Assembly (NCBI GenBank): GCA_022559845.1
Contig: CM040126.1
Coordinates: forward strand, 144,282,064 to 144,346,063
Direction: 5' to 3'
Source of the DNA: Amorphophallus konjac
Taxonomy: Eukaryota > Streptophyta > Magnoliopsida > Alismatales > Araceae
Length of the DNA: 64,000 bases
The notes beneath the pieces are model-generated. The model was not told the DNA's origin. It did no database searches and worked only from the letters and a program-made list of their open reading frames with translations. Below, piece by piece: positions 1 through 11,679 of the stretch (position 1 is the first letter of the stretch; each line of letters begins with the position of its first letter). Position numbers and translations under genes: made by a program.

Positions 1-202
1 ATTCACCATCATCCTTATCCCTGCAAGATAGTTCATTTTCAGACCTGACATTCATTTCATCAAAAATAATATGTGGAGATTCTTCAACAGATTGAGTTTT
101 GATATTTAGGACTCTATAGGCCCTAGATTGATTTGAATAACCTAGAAATATGGCTGGTTCACTCTTAGGTTCAAATTTATCTAAGTCCCGTTTGTTATTA
201 TT
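1..202 (-). pseudogene. Copia integrase C-terminal region, fragment (element A)
   Basis: Reading left past the stop at 203-205, the same frame continues to the window edge and encodes the post-catalytic integrase region. It includes the copia signature F-L-G-Y-S followed by R-A-Y-R-V, as found just after the integrase core in plant copia polyproteins. It is the same polyprotein as the next entry, cut by one TAG and by the window edge. RT and RNase H would lie further left. Confidence 0.8.
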
Positions 203-1345
203 CTAAACAAAGCATTTAGATCCAAAAACTCTAAAATGTATAACATATGGCTTCTTACCTTTCAGCAGCTCATATGGAGTCTTTTTTGACAAAGGTCTTA
301 CCATTGCTCGATTTACAATATAGCAAGCTGTGTTTACTGCCTCTGCCCAGAGCTTCCTTGGGAGTTGTCCTTCGATTAACATAGTTCTAGCCATCTCGAC
401 AAGGGTTCTGTTTCTCCTTTCCACCACTCCATTTTGTTCAGGAGTTCTTGGAGACGAGAATTTGTGAGATATTCCCATTGTCCTGTAAAAATCATCAAAT
501 TCTGAATTTTCAAATTCTCCTCCATGATCTGACATGATAGATGAAATAGAGTACTTACCATCCTGCTGAATTTTCCTTAAGAATGCCTGAAATTCTTCAA
601 ATGCGTCATTCTTATGAGTTAAAAAGAACACCCAAGTAAACCTAGAAAAATCATCTACCAGAACAAATCCATACCTATTGCCACTCAAATTTGCTGTTCT
701 TGTGGGTCCGAACAAATCCATGTAAACAAGTTCAAGAGGTCTAGAAGATTGGTTTTCAATTCTGGATTTAAATGATTTTCTAGCATGCTTGCCTTGAGTG
801 CATGCATTACAAATTTTGTCATTTTGCTTAAATGAAATATCGGGCAGACCATTCACCATGTTGAATTTGGCTAACTTATGCATGACACTATAGCTAGCAT
901 GACCTAGTCTACGATGCCACAGCCAAGCCAGTTCACTTTTATTCACAGCTAGACAAAGATTGTTATGAGCAGGATCATATAGATCTACCATGTACATGTT
1001 ATTTATTCTTTTTCCAGAGAATTTTACACTTTCAGACTTCTTTTCAATAATGGTGCATGCATGAGAATCAAACACAACTTTGTGCCCCCTATCACACAAT
1101 TGGCTTATGCTAAGAAGATTGTATTCTAGACCTTCAACAAGTAACACATCATCAATAGAGTTAAGGGGAGCTTTGCCAACTTTATCTTTTCCAATTATTT
1201 TACCTTTATTATTTCCCCTAAAAGTGACATGTCCTCCTTCTTTCTCAACAAGGAGACATAATTTTACCTTATCGCCCGTCATGTGCCTTGAGCAGCCACT
1301 GTCGAGGTACCATCTATTGTGTACAGCTGCAAGGCACTCCTGCAA
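203..1345 (-). pseudogene. Copia polyprotein: protease, GAG-pre-integrase zinc finger and integrase core (element A)
   Basis: About 380 codons free of stops. Residues 14-17 are L-D-S-G, followed by C-S-R-H-M-T-G, the copia retropepsin active site with D15 as the catalytic Asp. Around residues 143-185 is the H-H-C-C zinc finger of the GAG-pre-integrase domain (H-R-R-L-G-H, later C-N-A-C). The integrase core has all three acidic positions: M-D-L-F-G-P, S-D-H-G-G-E-F and the E of E-Q-N-G-V-V-E-R. The enzyme would mature the polyprotein and insert cDNA into nuclear DNA. The frame is open upstream except for a TGA at 1352-1354, so this is the middle of a gag-pol polyprotein and its first Met is not a real start. 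Confidence 0.9.
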
Positions 1346-1351
1346 GTCACA

Positions 1352-2050
1352 TCAACCAAGAGATTTTGGAACCCAAATACACTTGGGTCCTATCAGACCA
1401 TATGATTGTGTCAAGTAAGACAGCATGCTTTTGGGAATCCAGATCTGTTGTTTTGAGGGTTTTCGAGATGTGGGGTTCATAGATTTTAAATTCTTCTGAC
1501 TGAATTGAGGTACCTTTTGGAATGACCTCTTTGAACCATTTCTGTTATTAGAGAAGTATGAGGTTTTGTTCTTATTCTTATTCCAATATTTATTGTGACT
1601 CCAAGAATCATTGGGGAACCTAGGATGTGAAGTTCTGTAGGAATACTGAATTCTTGATGGCATGAAGGTTCACTACGTAGACCCTGTCACATGATTGGGT
1701 TGACTCATCCAGTTAGTCTTTCTGTCATATGGGTTCTGGTACATAGGGTGTGTCGACGCACTGAAGTGGCTGTGTCGACTCATTCTCATGTTTCTCAAGG
1801 AATGTCCATTGGGGAAGGGTGTATGCATTGACGCAGGGCGGACACTGCGTTGACGCGCCCAAGGATTTGATCTAGCATTGTTTCTGTAAAACCCTTGGTA
1901 CATGGGTTGAGTGGACGCAGGATACCTAGTGCGTTGACGCGATTGTTGAGTATCAGTCCTATGACTCTTTGAATTTTTATATCCTTGATACTGAGTTGAT
2001 GAGCTAGGATCTATAGGCTGACCTGAGTATTTACTTCTGAACTTGGGCAC
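1352..2050 (-). pseudogene. Gag-pol linker of element A, with AST(Q/H)PMYQ peptide repeats
   Basis: Same frame as gag and pol, broken by a TAG at 1673-1675. It encodes a low-complexity basic Arg/Asn/Ser/Gln-rich linker. The peptide A-S-T-Q/H-P-M-Y-Q occurs twice, with a related A-S-M-H between. The linker ends in G-P-K-x-x-W-V-P, a motif that in related elements immediately precedes pol. The repeats coincide with copies of a GCGTTGACGC-type DNA palindrome that also fills the U3 of this element's LTR. No catalytic domain is visible. Two further stops lie between 2050 and 2147. Confidence 0.7.
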
Positions 2051-2146
2051 ATTCTTATGGTGATTGGCATTAACGGTATCATATATTTTCTATTTGCCCT
2101 TTTCTTTTCTGATTTCATCTGTCTGTTTTACTTCTTCTTGAATTTT

Positions 2147-3820
2147 CTAACAAGTCTTCCTTTCAGACACTTGGCGCTGCTCATATGTGCCTTGTTCAGA
2201 AACAAAAGTTATGAATCTAGTTCCTAAATCCTTCTTCTTGGTTGGATTATAACCAAGTCCTTCTTTTTCGAAATTGCTTTTTATTCCCACGACAGCTTCA
2301 AGATTATTTTTACCTTGAGTTAATTTCTCAAGAGAGGCTTGTTTACTTGAATTTTCATCTTTCATTTTCTTCAAGTTTTCTTGGAGTTCCTGATTCACTC
2401 CTTGAACTACTTCATATTTTTCTTTAGCAATTTTTGCATCACTCTCCAATTTTTGCATTTTGAGTTTCAGGTCATCCTGAATTTTCAGTAGGAATTCATT
2501 TTCTCTCTTCATCTCTATTACTTGATCTCTATATTGGTCACTTTCACAAAGAGATTTTCTTAAACTGAAAATTTCAGCTTCTAGGCACTTGATTTTATCA
2601 TTTAATGAACTCTCTTGACTAGTCAGATTTTTCTTTTTCTTGAGTGATTTATTTTCTTTCTTTACATGATCATATTTGTCTAGCAATTCATTAAATGCTT
2701 CTTCCCAATCACTACAAGAGAAATTTTCAGAAGAGGAAGTTACCTCATCATTGTCATCTCCCTTAGCCATGAAGCACAACTTAACATCACTCTCTTCTTC
2801 AGAAGTACTTTCTTCTTCATCTTCATCTTTCTCCTCGTCACTCCACGTACTTATCATGGCCTTTGGCTTCTTATTCTTCCATTTCGGTTGGACTTTCTTC
2901 ACATTCTCTGGACATTCAGATTTAATGTGACCTTGTTTCCTGCATTGATAACAGACAACCTTGTCAGACTTCCTAGAGTTTTCTGATTTGAATTTTGAAC
3001 TCTTTCTTACCTCTGGTCTTCTGTTGTTTCTGAATTTACCTTCCTTCCTTAGAAGCCTCCTGAATTTTCTAGTAAGCATTGCTATCTCACCTAAGTCATC
3101 ATCTGAGGTAGATGAATGACTGTCATCTGAGCTATCCTTGCTACTTGGTCCTGCCTTCAATGCAAGAGACTTTTTCTTTTTCACATCCTCATCAGTCCTT
3201 TTGAAGTTCAGCTCATAGGCCATCAAGGATCCGATAAGCTCATCAGGAGTAGTGGTATGAAGGTTCCTAGATTCCTCAACAACAGTGGCCTTGGTGTGCC
3301 AAACTGGAGTTAGAGATCTAAGAATCTTCCTAACCAGTTCGTAATCTGTGTAAGCCTTTCCTAGACCTTTAAGACCATTCACTAATAGGGTTAGTCTGGC
3401 ATACATTTCAGATATGTTTTCCTCTGGTTTCATCCTAAAAGCTTCATACTCAGAAATTAGCATATTGGCTTTTGTCTCCCTTACCTCGGACATACCTTCA
3501 TAAATCACTTGGAGTCTGTCCCACATTTCCTTGGCACTGGCACATGAAGATACTCGTGAAAACTCCATAGGGTGCAATGAACATTGCATGATATTCATGG
3601 CTTGCCAATTGACATTGGACTTCCGAATCTGCTCTTTCACCCACAATTCTTCATCTCCTTCTATCTGATATGGTCCCTTGCTCACGACTTTCCAAATCTC
3701 ATGGTCCTGAGCTCTCAGAAATACCTGCATCCGATTTTTCCAGTAAGCATAGTTAGTGCTATCAAAGAAGGGTGGCCTATTCACTGCATACCCTTCAGGC
3801 ATGAGCCCCTTATTTTTCAT
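2147..3820 (-). pseudogene. Gag of element A (copia UBN2-type Gag, CCHC knuckle, coiled coils)
   Basis: 557 stop-free codons beginning 45 bases after the PBS. Residues ~15-210 resemble the copia Gag domain (DUF4219/UBN2): F-F-D-S-T-N-Y-A-Y-W-K near the N terminus, A-K-E-M-W-D-R-L and later L-R-S-L-T-P. A single zinc knuckle C-Y-Q-C-R-K-Q-G-H-I-K-S-E-C follows near residue 292. Acidic Ser/Glu patches come next, then a ~150-residue Lys/Glu/Leu-rich coiled coil. It would form the cytoplasmic virus-like particle and bind the element RNA. The length, well over the short Gag of other copia lineages, and the coiled coil fit Sireviruses. The frame continues into the linker after a stop. Confidence 0.88.
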
Positions 3821-3864
3821 TCCACTGAATCTCTCTGGGTTGTGAGACCCTTAACAAGAGAGCC

Positions 3865-3878
3865 GAGCTCTGATACCA
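3865..3878 (-). other. Primer binding site, element A
   Basis: The minus strand reads TGGTATCAGAGCTC two bases inside the LTR end. Its first 12 bases match the complement of the plant initiator tRNA-Met 3' end, the usual primer of copia elements. Confidence 0.9.
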
Positions 3879-4091
3879 CTTGTTGGATTAGGTGGAATGT
3901 CAAACTAGAGGGGAGGGGTGAATAGGTTGACCCTTTAAAATATTCTTTGCACGATCACACATGAATTATGGTGCAGAATGATAGAGATAAGATCAATAAC
4001 TAAACAGCAATGAGAATCGTGCCTAATCAAACATCTAACGAAGGGAGAATAATAAGAGAAATCAAACCACACAGTGTACGCATATTTTTAT

Positions 4092-4350
4092 GGTGGTTCG
4101 GTCTCCCTGTGGAGACCTACGTCCACCCTCACTTAACCAGTGAGGATCCCTGCTGAGCTTTATAGCTTAGCGACACCGAGGAAAAAGCTTCCTCACATAC
4201 ACCGCTAAGCATTACAGCTTGGCTTAACCAGAGAAATAGATTCTCTAACCCGCTGACAAACAGCTTGCAGGCAACACGCCCAATGACCCTTGATCCAAGC
4301 GCAGTCTGCTGGATCAACCCCTCCCTCTACTCTAACCAGTACGAGGGAGA
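4092..4350 (-). other. Hairpin chain in R/U5 of LTR A
   Basis: On the plus strand: stem GGTCTCC/GGAGACC between boxes GGTGGTTCG and CTACGTCCACC, then CCTCAC/GTGAGG, CTGAGC/GCTTAG, GAGGAA/TTCCTC, GAGAA/TTCTC, GATCCA/TGGATC and CTCCCTC/GAGGGAG, one after another. The same architecture with other stem sequences appears in LTRs B-E. It lies downstream of the TATA box and so should be transcribed. Confidence 0.7.
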
Positions 4351-4703
4351 AACAGTATAATAGAGTTCAAAAATGATAAGACAAATAACAAAACGAAACC
4401 ACTTAGTAAAAGAAGGAATAAACTCAGGTTTGTGAAGCAGCCGAAGCTCGGCCTTGAATTCAAAGATCTGGAGGAAGAAGCTTCAATGATCGTCTGATCT
4501 TCTTCTTCCAAAATGTAGACGAGCTTCCCAAAGAACGATGCTCCTTGATCTCACTACTGTCTTCAGCAAATCGACATCGGAAGAAGATAAACTCCATGTT
4601 TCTCTCGTGATTCTCTTCCTCAGCCTTGTCCACAGCAAACTTCGAAGGGCTCCTTCTCCTCTGCTATTCGGCAAAGATTCCCACGCTCATTTCCATATCC
4701 ATG

Positions 4704-4713
4704 CATATATACA
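4704..4713 (-). promoter_or_regulatory. TATA box of LTR A
   Basis: The minus strand reads GTATATATGC between the palindrome-rich U3 and the purine-rich leader. It is the only good TATA in the expected place. Confidence 0.55.
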
Positions 4714-4875
4714 TCTAGTGGGCCCCAACCAGATATTCTCGTTAGCCCTTTGATTGCTCCGTGTAGAGCCTTCTGGAATCGTGATGGAGAAACAGATCGT
4801 AATCGCTTTTAGCTGATGTGGCCTTTGACGTCACTTGCGACTGGGGTCCACCCAACTGATCTCGGAAGTTCCCTA

Positions 4876-5275
4876 TGGCGTCAACCCATTGAGTCCACAG
4901 GGTTGACGCAGCCTTGAAATCTCTCATATGGCTTTGATAGTAAGACAGGATGCGTTGACGCCTAGGGTCACTGCGTCAACCCACTGAACTGACCCAGAGC
5001 TGAATTCTCATCAGACTCAACTGCTGCGTCGACGCTGTCATGCAATAGCATTGACGTACTGCGGTATTCCAGTGAACCATTAACTCTGCTTTATTAACTG
5101 CTGCGTCGATGCTGCTCTACTGTTGCGTTGACGCATTGGAGTAGTTCTGAAGAAGCCTCTGCTTCTTAAGTGGATGAGTTGACGCAGCACTTAGCGTGGA
5201 GTTAACGCATTGAAGAGTATCTGTGAAAGCATCTTCAACTGATGCGTGGATGCTTTGAACTCCAGCGTCGACCCT
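4876..5275. repeat. U3 palindrome array of LTR A (GCGTYGACGC type)
   Basis: About ten copies of GCGTTGACGC, GCGTCGACGC and GCGTCAACCCA-like words, in both orientations and irregularly spaced, between the TATA box and the L insertion. The same word recurs in the coding linker of A and in LTR C. Confidence 0.75.
5271..5275. repeat. Target site duplication ACCCT, left copy (element L)
   Basis: ACCCT immediately before the left LTR of L; the identical ACCCT stands at 11675-11679 after the right LTR. Confidence 0.95.
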
Positions 5276-7450
5276 TGATGCGGGATGAGACACGGACACG
5301 GCAAGCTCGCGATCGTCCCTTGATGAGGGAAGCGTCGGACGTGCACGGTTGAGAAACCGGCAAGAGCTAGGGTGGTCGGCTCGCACTTTCGTGCCCGGAT
5401 CGGGTCACGGGACGGCTTCGCTCTCTCTCGCAGCAGTGATATAATAAATTGAAAGCGAGCTAGGTATCCCTACACATGCTCTCTAGCAGCGGCATATAAA
5501 GCATATAAAGAATTAAGCTAATGCCAAGTGTAAGGGTGAAGGCGATACCTCCACGCTCTCGGCGTGGCGAAGATGGGACCTGGCCGGAACTCGTACCCCC
5601 GGGAACTTAATACATTATGGTTACAGCAATGCAATTAAGCCCACTCCACGCAGGGAGGTAAAGGGCGACACAAGTGGGCCCGGGAGAACCAGTTTCGGGT
5701 TGACGGGCGGTTCCGGACGATGCTTCGGCTTCACGCGTACTCGTGTTAGTGGGGGGGCCCACGTGTTGACCGGAGGGGTCGTGTGGGGCCTGATGACTCC
5801 TCTATTGTGGAGACACTTGGGAAGCGTTCCCCTGGGATGGCGATCTGCTGGAACGACCGCCGGACGCCGGGCGGCCCTCGGACGACGCTCGCGGGGAACT
5901 CGGCCACAAACCTGAAAGTTCTGTTTGCAGGCTCGCGACTCGGAGAAAACTGCTGCTGCGATCAGCCCCGTTCGTCGGAACGCGACGAAATTAGAGCCGT
6001 TGGAAAGAGGACTCAAAATACTTCGACGTAGGGGTCTTCAAAAAAAATAATCAGATCTGTATTTCTGATTGTTGAATTTACAATCTTGCTGAATTCGGGC
6101 CAGAACTACAGGGGCAGGATCTATCTTCTCTGAAGATCGACGTTGACCGGGGAGAAGACCTCCGAATCTGGAAATGATTTCTTCAGAAAAGTTGAAGGTC
6201 TCTGAGAGAGGAATCCGGGAATATTTTTGGTTTTTTGATTGGATAAGAAATGGATTTTCTGGGATGTTTTTACTAGACCTAGGTCGGATCTGGGAAACTG
6301 TGGACAGACTGTTCTTGGGAACTTGGATGGTTTTTGTAAAATACTTGGAGGGCGAACAAAAAATTAATAAAATTCCTGGTGGTAGAGGGATGTGGACAGA
6401 ACTCCCATTAAATTTGGCGTCCCAAAACAAATCAAAAGATGGTTCGAATGGGGTAGAATCAGAGCTGATGAACAGTGAACAGAACCAGGACAGATCTGGA
6501 ACTTGGAATTGGACGAAAATCAAAAAATAGCTAAAGGATGAATTTTGACGTGATTTTTTTTGTGGGGATAAGGGTTCTAGAGGGGAACCAACCCTGAAAT
6601 TTTGAGCTTCAGAAGATGAAGGGAGTGATAGCAGCAATTCGGAGAAGAAGGATCTGTCCTGAGTGGACAGAACACCGAAACCGTTGGCAACGACGCGTCG
6701 GCGGCGAGACGATGGCGGCGGCGGTCACCGGAGCTTCTTCAGATGAGAGAGGGGATCAAGGGGGAGGGGAATTGCACTCTAGAAGGGGGCTGGAGGTGGA
6801 GGAACCAGAGAGAAGGAGGGGGAGGGGCGCAAGATCCAATGGGGGGCAAATGCCTTTTTTTCTCTTCATTAATTCATTCAATATGAAAAATACAACCTTA
6901 TATAGGATGCCAACCAAACTCAACCTCAACCCTTGGATCTAGGGGTTTGGATTGAAGGGCTGGGATACAATGTGAATCACACATTTAATACATTAGTTTA
7001 ATCTAATTTGACCATTCTTATTCAACCTTGGACTAAATCTATTCAAACACCACCTAACAAGCCTAATAAGGCCAAAAGAGGGGGCGCCCCCTTCATGGGC
7101 CTCTCTTGGGCCTAGGCTGGTCCAAGGGCAGCCAACCCAACCCATTAACTCAAGTCTAGACTTGGGCCTTCCAAGTCTTGGTGGCCCATGAGAGGGAGTG
7201 GCCCAATTGGGCCTTAAATGACTAATATGGTCCATAAGGGTGGCACTTGGTCCAATATGAACTAGGCTTTCTAATGGACTCTACTAATGGCAATCTAACC
7301 TTGGACTTGACATAACAAATGGCCCATTGGCTTGATATAAGCCTTACAAGGAGCCCAAAAGAAAGAAAATACACAATTACAATCTCATACAAGCCATAAC
7401 TCACAAATACACTCCACCCGTGTAATGAAATCGCCTTTGATGCCCCATCA
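5276..7450 (-). repeat. 3' LTR of element L (left copy)
   Basis: 2175 bp, TG...CA. In element sense it starts TGATGGGGCATC. U3 is short (~550 bp) with a TATA near 6900, and R/U5 is long. Several ORFs of 60-200 codons occur here on both strands; the same ones recur in the other copy, and none matches a known family. Confidence 0.95.
6896..6906 (-). promoter_or_regulatory. TATA box of LTR L, left copy
   Basis: The minus strand reads CCTATATAAGG, ~545 bp from the LTR start; it is conserved in the right copy and, as a TATATAA variant, in LTR G. Confidence 0.65.
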
Positions 7451-7459
7451 ATTCTCCCC
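7451..7459 (-). other. Polypurine tract of element L
   Basis: The minus strand GGGGAGAAT directly abuts the LTR start TGATGGGG. The same sequence adjoins LTR G at 34239. Confidence 0.75.
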
Positions 7460-8021
7460 GGGTGGGAGGAACTCGACCCCGTCGAGTAGGGGTATGGCTG
7501 CTCTGGTACTCCGGCGGATCTGTCACCGTGCCAAGTAACGTGGGATGCTCCACTCCAAATGATCGGCACCTGCTCATTCCATATATACTCGATATACGCA
7601 CTGCTATGGCTAAAGGTGGTCACTCCGAAGGGGCACTCTCAAAAGGGAGGAAACAGCTCGAAGACTCACTAGGAATCACCGCTGAGTCCCTATAGGTGAC
7701 TGATCCGGGTATAGAAGTAAAACCGATCCCATACTCATCAAGTGAGTCCACTCGCCTCTTACTCGTAAGAGACCGACAACGACCTTGCACAAGACACATG
7801 CAGACTCACCATGCACAGACACACGAATGCAAACCACGCAAACAATCGACTCAAAATCACCACACAAACAAACCACATAAAGAAAACACACCGACTCATA
7901 TATGACCCTAGACACACCTAATGTTAGTCCGACCCGTACATGGGTGACGGCGGACCAGGACACCCGAATATGTGCCATGCATGCATGTTAGGGAACTGGG
8001 AATGGATGGCATGGGGAACAC
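7460..8021 (-). other. Noncoding 3' part of the L interior
   Basis: Region between the gag-like ORF and the PPT. No ORF with a recognisable domain. It is homologous by eye over several hundred bases to 34249-34790 in element G, so it belongs to the family rather than being a random insertion. Confidence 0.6.
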
Positions 8022-9110
8022 CTATACGTCGGGTGTGGTTATGCGTGGATGGTCTTTGGAATGTGGGCGACTCGGGTGGTTTAGAAGGGCCGGGTGTAGG
8101 TGGATCGGGGTTGGTGGATGTAGATGGACCATCTCGAGGGGAAGGGGCATAAAAGTGGGCTTCCTTGAAGAAGGGGTGTACGGGTGGTAACTCGGGAAGT
8201 CTAAAAGTGAAGGGGTCAAAAGGGTCAAAGAAGGTATGACCCCTTGTGGTGGGTTCCCACAAGTCACAGTCCCACGTGTAGACGGTTTGAAGATGTGGGT
8301 AGTCACCTTCTTGAATTGTAACGGGTGGGACGGGATCGTAGGCAAGAAGTATGACTCCTCCCTCGGACAAAAGGGTATGAATTCGGGCTCGTCCGGTAAG
8401 GGGAGGAGTAAGAGGATCTCCGTGGTGACACAACCCCCGGTGCACTCGGATGTAATGGACCCATAGGCCGGATGGGTGAAGCTAAGACTAGCGGGTTGGT
8501 CGAAGCCTCGGGCCAATAAATGTGTAAAGGTCAACTGCCGGTCTAACCCTTTAAGCAGGTCTTCCAATGTGTTCACATAGTGACGAGACCGGAAGGTGGT
8601 ATGAAATGAGTTGCTTGACACTAGTGGTAATGTGGGGTCCATTGATGGGAAGGGAGGTGGGACCAAGCCATCCTTGAGCCAACTAAGAAGCGGCTCGGCT
8701 ATGAAAAGCGTACCCGTTAGAAATACGGGTGGCTCGGGCCTTGGTGGTTCCAAATGAGAGGATTCCGAATCAAATTCGGAAAAAGAGATGGATGACATTG
8801 GAACTCTCTCGAGTGGTGAAGGCCATGGTGTAGGCGGCTGGGAGGTGGATGCTGGTCGAAAGCCACCATACCGAGAGAAGTGTGACTCAAATGGTTCGAC
8901 CACTAGAGCGACTGTATAGGATTCCGCTAGAGAGAATGCATTGCGGATAAGACATTCCAATTGGAAGTGAAGGCGCAAACCTCTCCGGAACTGAAATGCG
9001 GCCGTTTTGCTCTCCTCTCCCAAGCCATGTTCCAACCAATACCTATGATATGCCCGAATGTACTCGGACACGGACCTATCACCTTGGACGGGTCGACATG
9101 GGTTGGCCAT
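8022..9110 (-). pseudogene. Gag-like ORF of element L
   Basis: 362 codons. The first ~85 residues look like the core of a Ty3-type retrotransposon Gag: a V-S-E-Y-I-x-x-Y segment, then F-x-R-G-L-R and a L-A-x-S-Y-x-V-A-L segment, in the order and spacing of the retrotrans_gag family. The rest is Pro/Ser/Thr-rich without zinc knuckle or protease. An overlapping frame (7924-8445) has similar Pro-rich composition and may be the frameshifted continuation. If translated it would be a structural protein of the particle. The assignment rests on a short stretch; the alternative is a lineage-specific unknown protein. Confidence 0.45.
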
Positions 9111-9483
9111 AGTTGCCTAAATACGGGAATGGATCCCTAGGAATGGATATGCAAGGCCATTTGGGCAAGACACTAGACACGACCCTAAGTAATGCAAAGT
9201 TGGAATGCATGCACACTAAGGACCCTAGACGTAAACCAAGACTCGGTACGTGGCGGAGGTAATTGACCCGAAGGTCACTCGTGCAAGTGTGCGGCCTTCC
9301 CGATAGGCGTAGCCTAACGTTCAGACAACACCTTTTGATATACCGAGTAAAGGGATGTAAATGCAAAAGACACTTCCTTTTTTTTTGTGTTTTAGAAATA
9401 TGCTGACCCTAAACACGACTTAGACCGACTAATGACTAGACGTAAATGACACTCTTTTTTTTTTGGACACCCTAGACTCAAAC
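9111..9483 (-). other. Leader of element L between PBS and gag-like ORF
   Basis: About 370 bp with no convincing coding content; it contains two short T-rich runs (plus strand). Confidence 0.5.
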
Positions 9484-9497
9484 TCTCTCTGATACCA
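9484..9497 (-). other. Primer binding site, element L
   Basis: The minus strand TGGTATCAGAGAGA lies three bases from the LTR end. The first 11 bases match the initiator tRNA-Met complement. Confidence 0.8.
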
Positions 9498-9500
9498 AAT

Positions 9501-11674
9501 TGATGCGGGACGAGACACGGACACGGCAAGCTCGCGATCGTCCCTTGATGAGGGAAGCGTCGGACGTGCACGGTTGAGAAACCGGCAAGAGCTAGGGTGG
9601 TCGGCTCGCACTTTCGTGCCCGGATCGGGTCACGGGACGGCTTCGCTCTCTCTCGCAGTAGTGATATAATAAATTGAAAGCGAGCTAGGTATCCCTACAC
9701 ATGCTCTCTAGCAGCGGCATATAAAGCATATAAAGAATTAAGCTAATGCCAAGTGTAAGGGTGAAGGCGATACCTCCACGCTCTCGGCGTGGTGAAGATG
9801 GGACCCGGCCGGAACTCGTACCCCCGGGAACTTAATACATTATGGTTACAGCAATGCAATTAAGCCCACTCCACGCAGGGAGGTAAAGGGCGACACAAGT
9901 GGGCCCGGGAGAACCAGTTTCGGGTTGACGGGCGGTTCCGAACGATGCTTCGGCTTCACGCGTACTCGTGTTAGTGGGGGGGCCCACGTGTTGACCGGAG
10001 GGGTCGTGTGGGGCCTGATGACTCCTCTATTGTGGAGACACTTGGGAAGCGTTCCCCTGGGATGGCGAGCTGCTGGAACGACCGCCGGACGCCGGGCGGC
10101 CCTCGGACGACGCTCGCGGGGAACTCGGCCACAAACCTGAAAGTTCTATTTGCAGGCGCGCGACTCGGAGAAAACTTCTGCTGCGATCAGCCCCTTCGTC
10201 GGAACGCGACGAAATTAGAGCCGTTGGAAAGAGGACTCAAAATACTTCGACGTAGGGGTCTTCAAAAAAAATAATCAGATCTGTATTTCTGATTGTTGAA
10301 TTTACAATCTTGCTGAATTCGGGCCAGAACTGCAGGGGCAGGATCTATCTTCTCTGAAGATCGACGTTGACCGGGGAGAAGACCTCCGAATCTGGAAATG
10401 ATTTCTTCAGAAAAGTTGAAGGTCTCTGAGATAGGAATCCGGGACTATTTTTGGTTTTTTGATTGGATAAGAAATGGATTTTCTGGGATATTTTTACTAG
10501 ACCTGGGTCGGATCTGGGAAACTGTGGGCAGACTATTCTTGGGAACTTGGACGGTTTTTGTAAAATACTTGGAGGGCGAACAAAAAATTAATAAAATTCT
10601 GGTGGTAGAGGGATGTGGACAGAACTCCCATTAAATTTGGGCGTCCCAAAAAAAATCAAAAGATAGTTCGAATGGGGTAGACTCAGAGCTGATGAACAGT
10701 GAACAGAACCAGGACAGATCTGGAACTTGGACTTGGACGAAAATCAAAAAATAGCTAAAGGATGAATTTTGACGTGATTTTTTTTGTGGGATAAGGGTTC
10801 TAGAGGGGAACCAACCCTGAAATTTTGAGCTTCATAAGATGAAGGGAGTGATAGCAGAAATTCTGAGAAGAAAGATCTATCCTGAGTGGATAGAACACCC
10901 AAACCGTTGGCAACGACGCGTCGGCGGCGATACGATGGCAGCGGCGGTCACCGGAGCTTCTTCAGATGAGAGAGGGGATCAAGGGGGAGGGGAATTGCAC
11001 TCTAGAAGGGGGCTGGAGGTGGAGGAACCAGAGAGAAGGAGGGGGAGGGGCGCAAGATCCAATGGGGGGGCAAATGCCTTTTTTTCTCTTCATTAATTCA
11101 TTCAATATGAAAAATACAACCTTATATAGGATGCCAACCAAACTCAACCTCAACCCTTGGATCTAGGGGTTTGGATTGAAGGGCTGGGATACAATGTGAA
11201 TCACACATTTAATACATTAGTTTAATCTAATTTGACCATTCTTATTCAACCTTGGACTAAATCTATTCAAACACCACCTAACAAGCCTAATAAGGCCAAA
11301 AGAGGGGGCGCCCCCTTCATGGGCCTCTCTTGGGCCTAGGCTGGTCCAAGGGCAGCCAACCCAACCCATTAACTCAAGTCTTGACTTGGGCCTTCCAAGT
11401 CTTGGTGGCCCATGAGAGGGAGTGGCCCAATTGGGCCTTAAATGACTAATATGGTCCATAAGGGTGGCACTTGGTCCAATATGAACTAGGCTTTCTAATG
11501 GACTCTACTAATGACAATCTAACCTTCGACTTGACATAACAAATGGCCCATTGGCTTGATATAAGCCTTACAAGGAGCCCAAAAGAAAGAAAATACACAA
11601 TTACAATCTCATACAAGCCATAACTCACAAATACACTCCACCCGTGTAATGAAATCGCCTTTGATGCCCCATCA
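9501..11674 (-). repeat. 5' LTR of element L (right copy)
   Basis: 2174 bp, near-identical partner of 5276-7450, with the same termini. Differences are scattered substitutions and single-base indels. Confidence 0.95.
11120..11130 (-). promoter_or_regulatory. TATA box of LTR L, right copy
   Basis: CCTATATAAGG on the minus strand, the same place as in the left copy. This copy would drive the element transcript. Confidence 0.65.
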
Positions 11675-11679
11675 ACCCT
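11675..11679. repeat. Target site duplication ACCCT, right copy (element L)
   Basis: Exact repeat of 5271-5275. Confidence 0.95.

Larger units (their letters stand above)
3881..5275 (-). repeat. 5' LTR of element A, larger part
   Basis: On the plus strand it begins TGTTGGATTAGG next to the PBS and runs to the L insertion. In element sense this is the downstream part of U3, then R and U5. A TATA box near 4704, a CT-rich (plus strand) leader and the paired boxes GTGGACGTAG and CGAACCACC are visible. The remaining U3 lies at 11680-11805. Confidence 0.9.
5276..11674 (-). mobile_element. Element L: intact non-autonomous LTR retrotransposon (LARD-like) with gag-like remnant
   Basis: Two direct repeats of ~2.17 kb, nearly identical by eye, flank a ~2.05-kb internal region. 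They begin TGATGCGGGA and end CCCCATCA, and the whole is flanked by perfect ACCCT duplications. A PBS on the minus strand beside the right LTR and a purine tract beside the left LTR set the orientation. The inside holds one gag-like ORF and no protease, RT, RNase H or integrase. Long LTRs with a short interior fit a large retrotransposon derivative that depends on other elements for movement. It is young: LTR differences are few and the TSD is exact. A diverged relative, G, starts at 32253. Confidence 0.93.

Noticed and set aside
6174..6530. ORFs of 118 and 199 codons on both strands in LTR L
   Set aside because: Broken in the second LTR copy by indels (for example near 10600) and without family signature.
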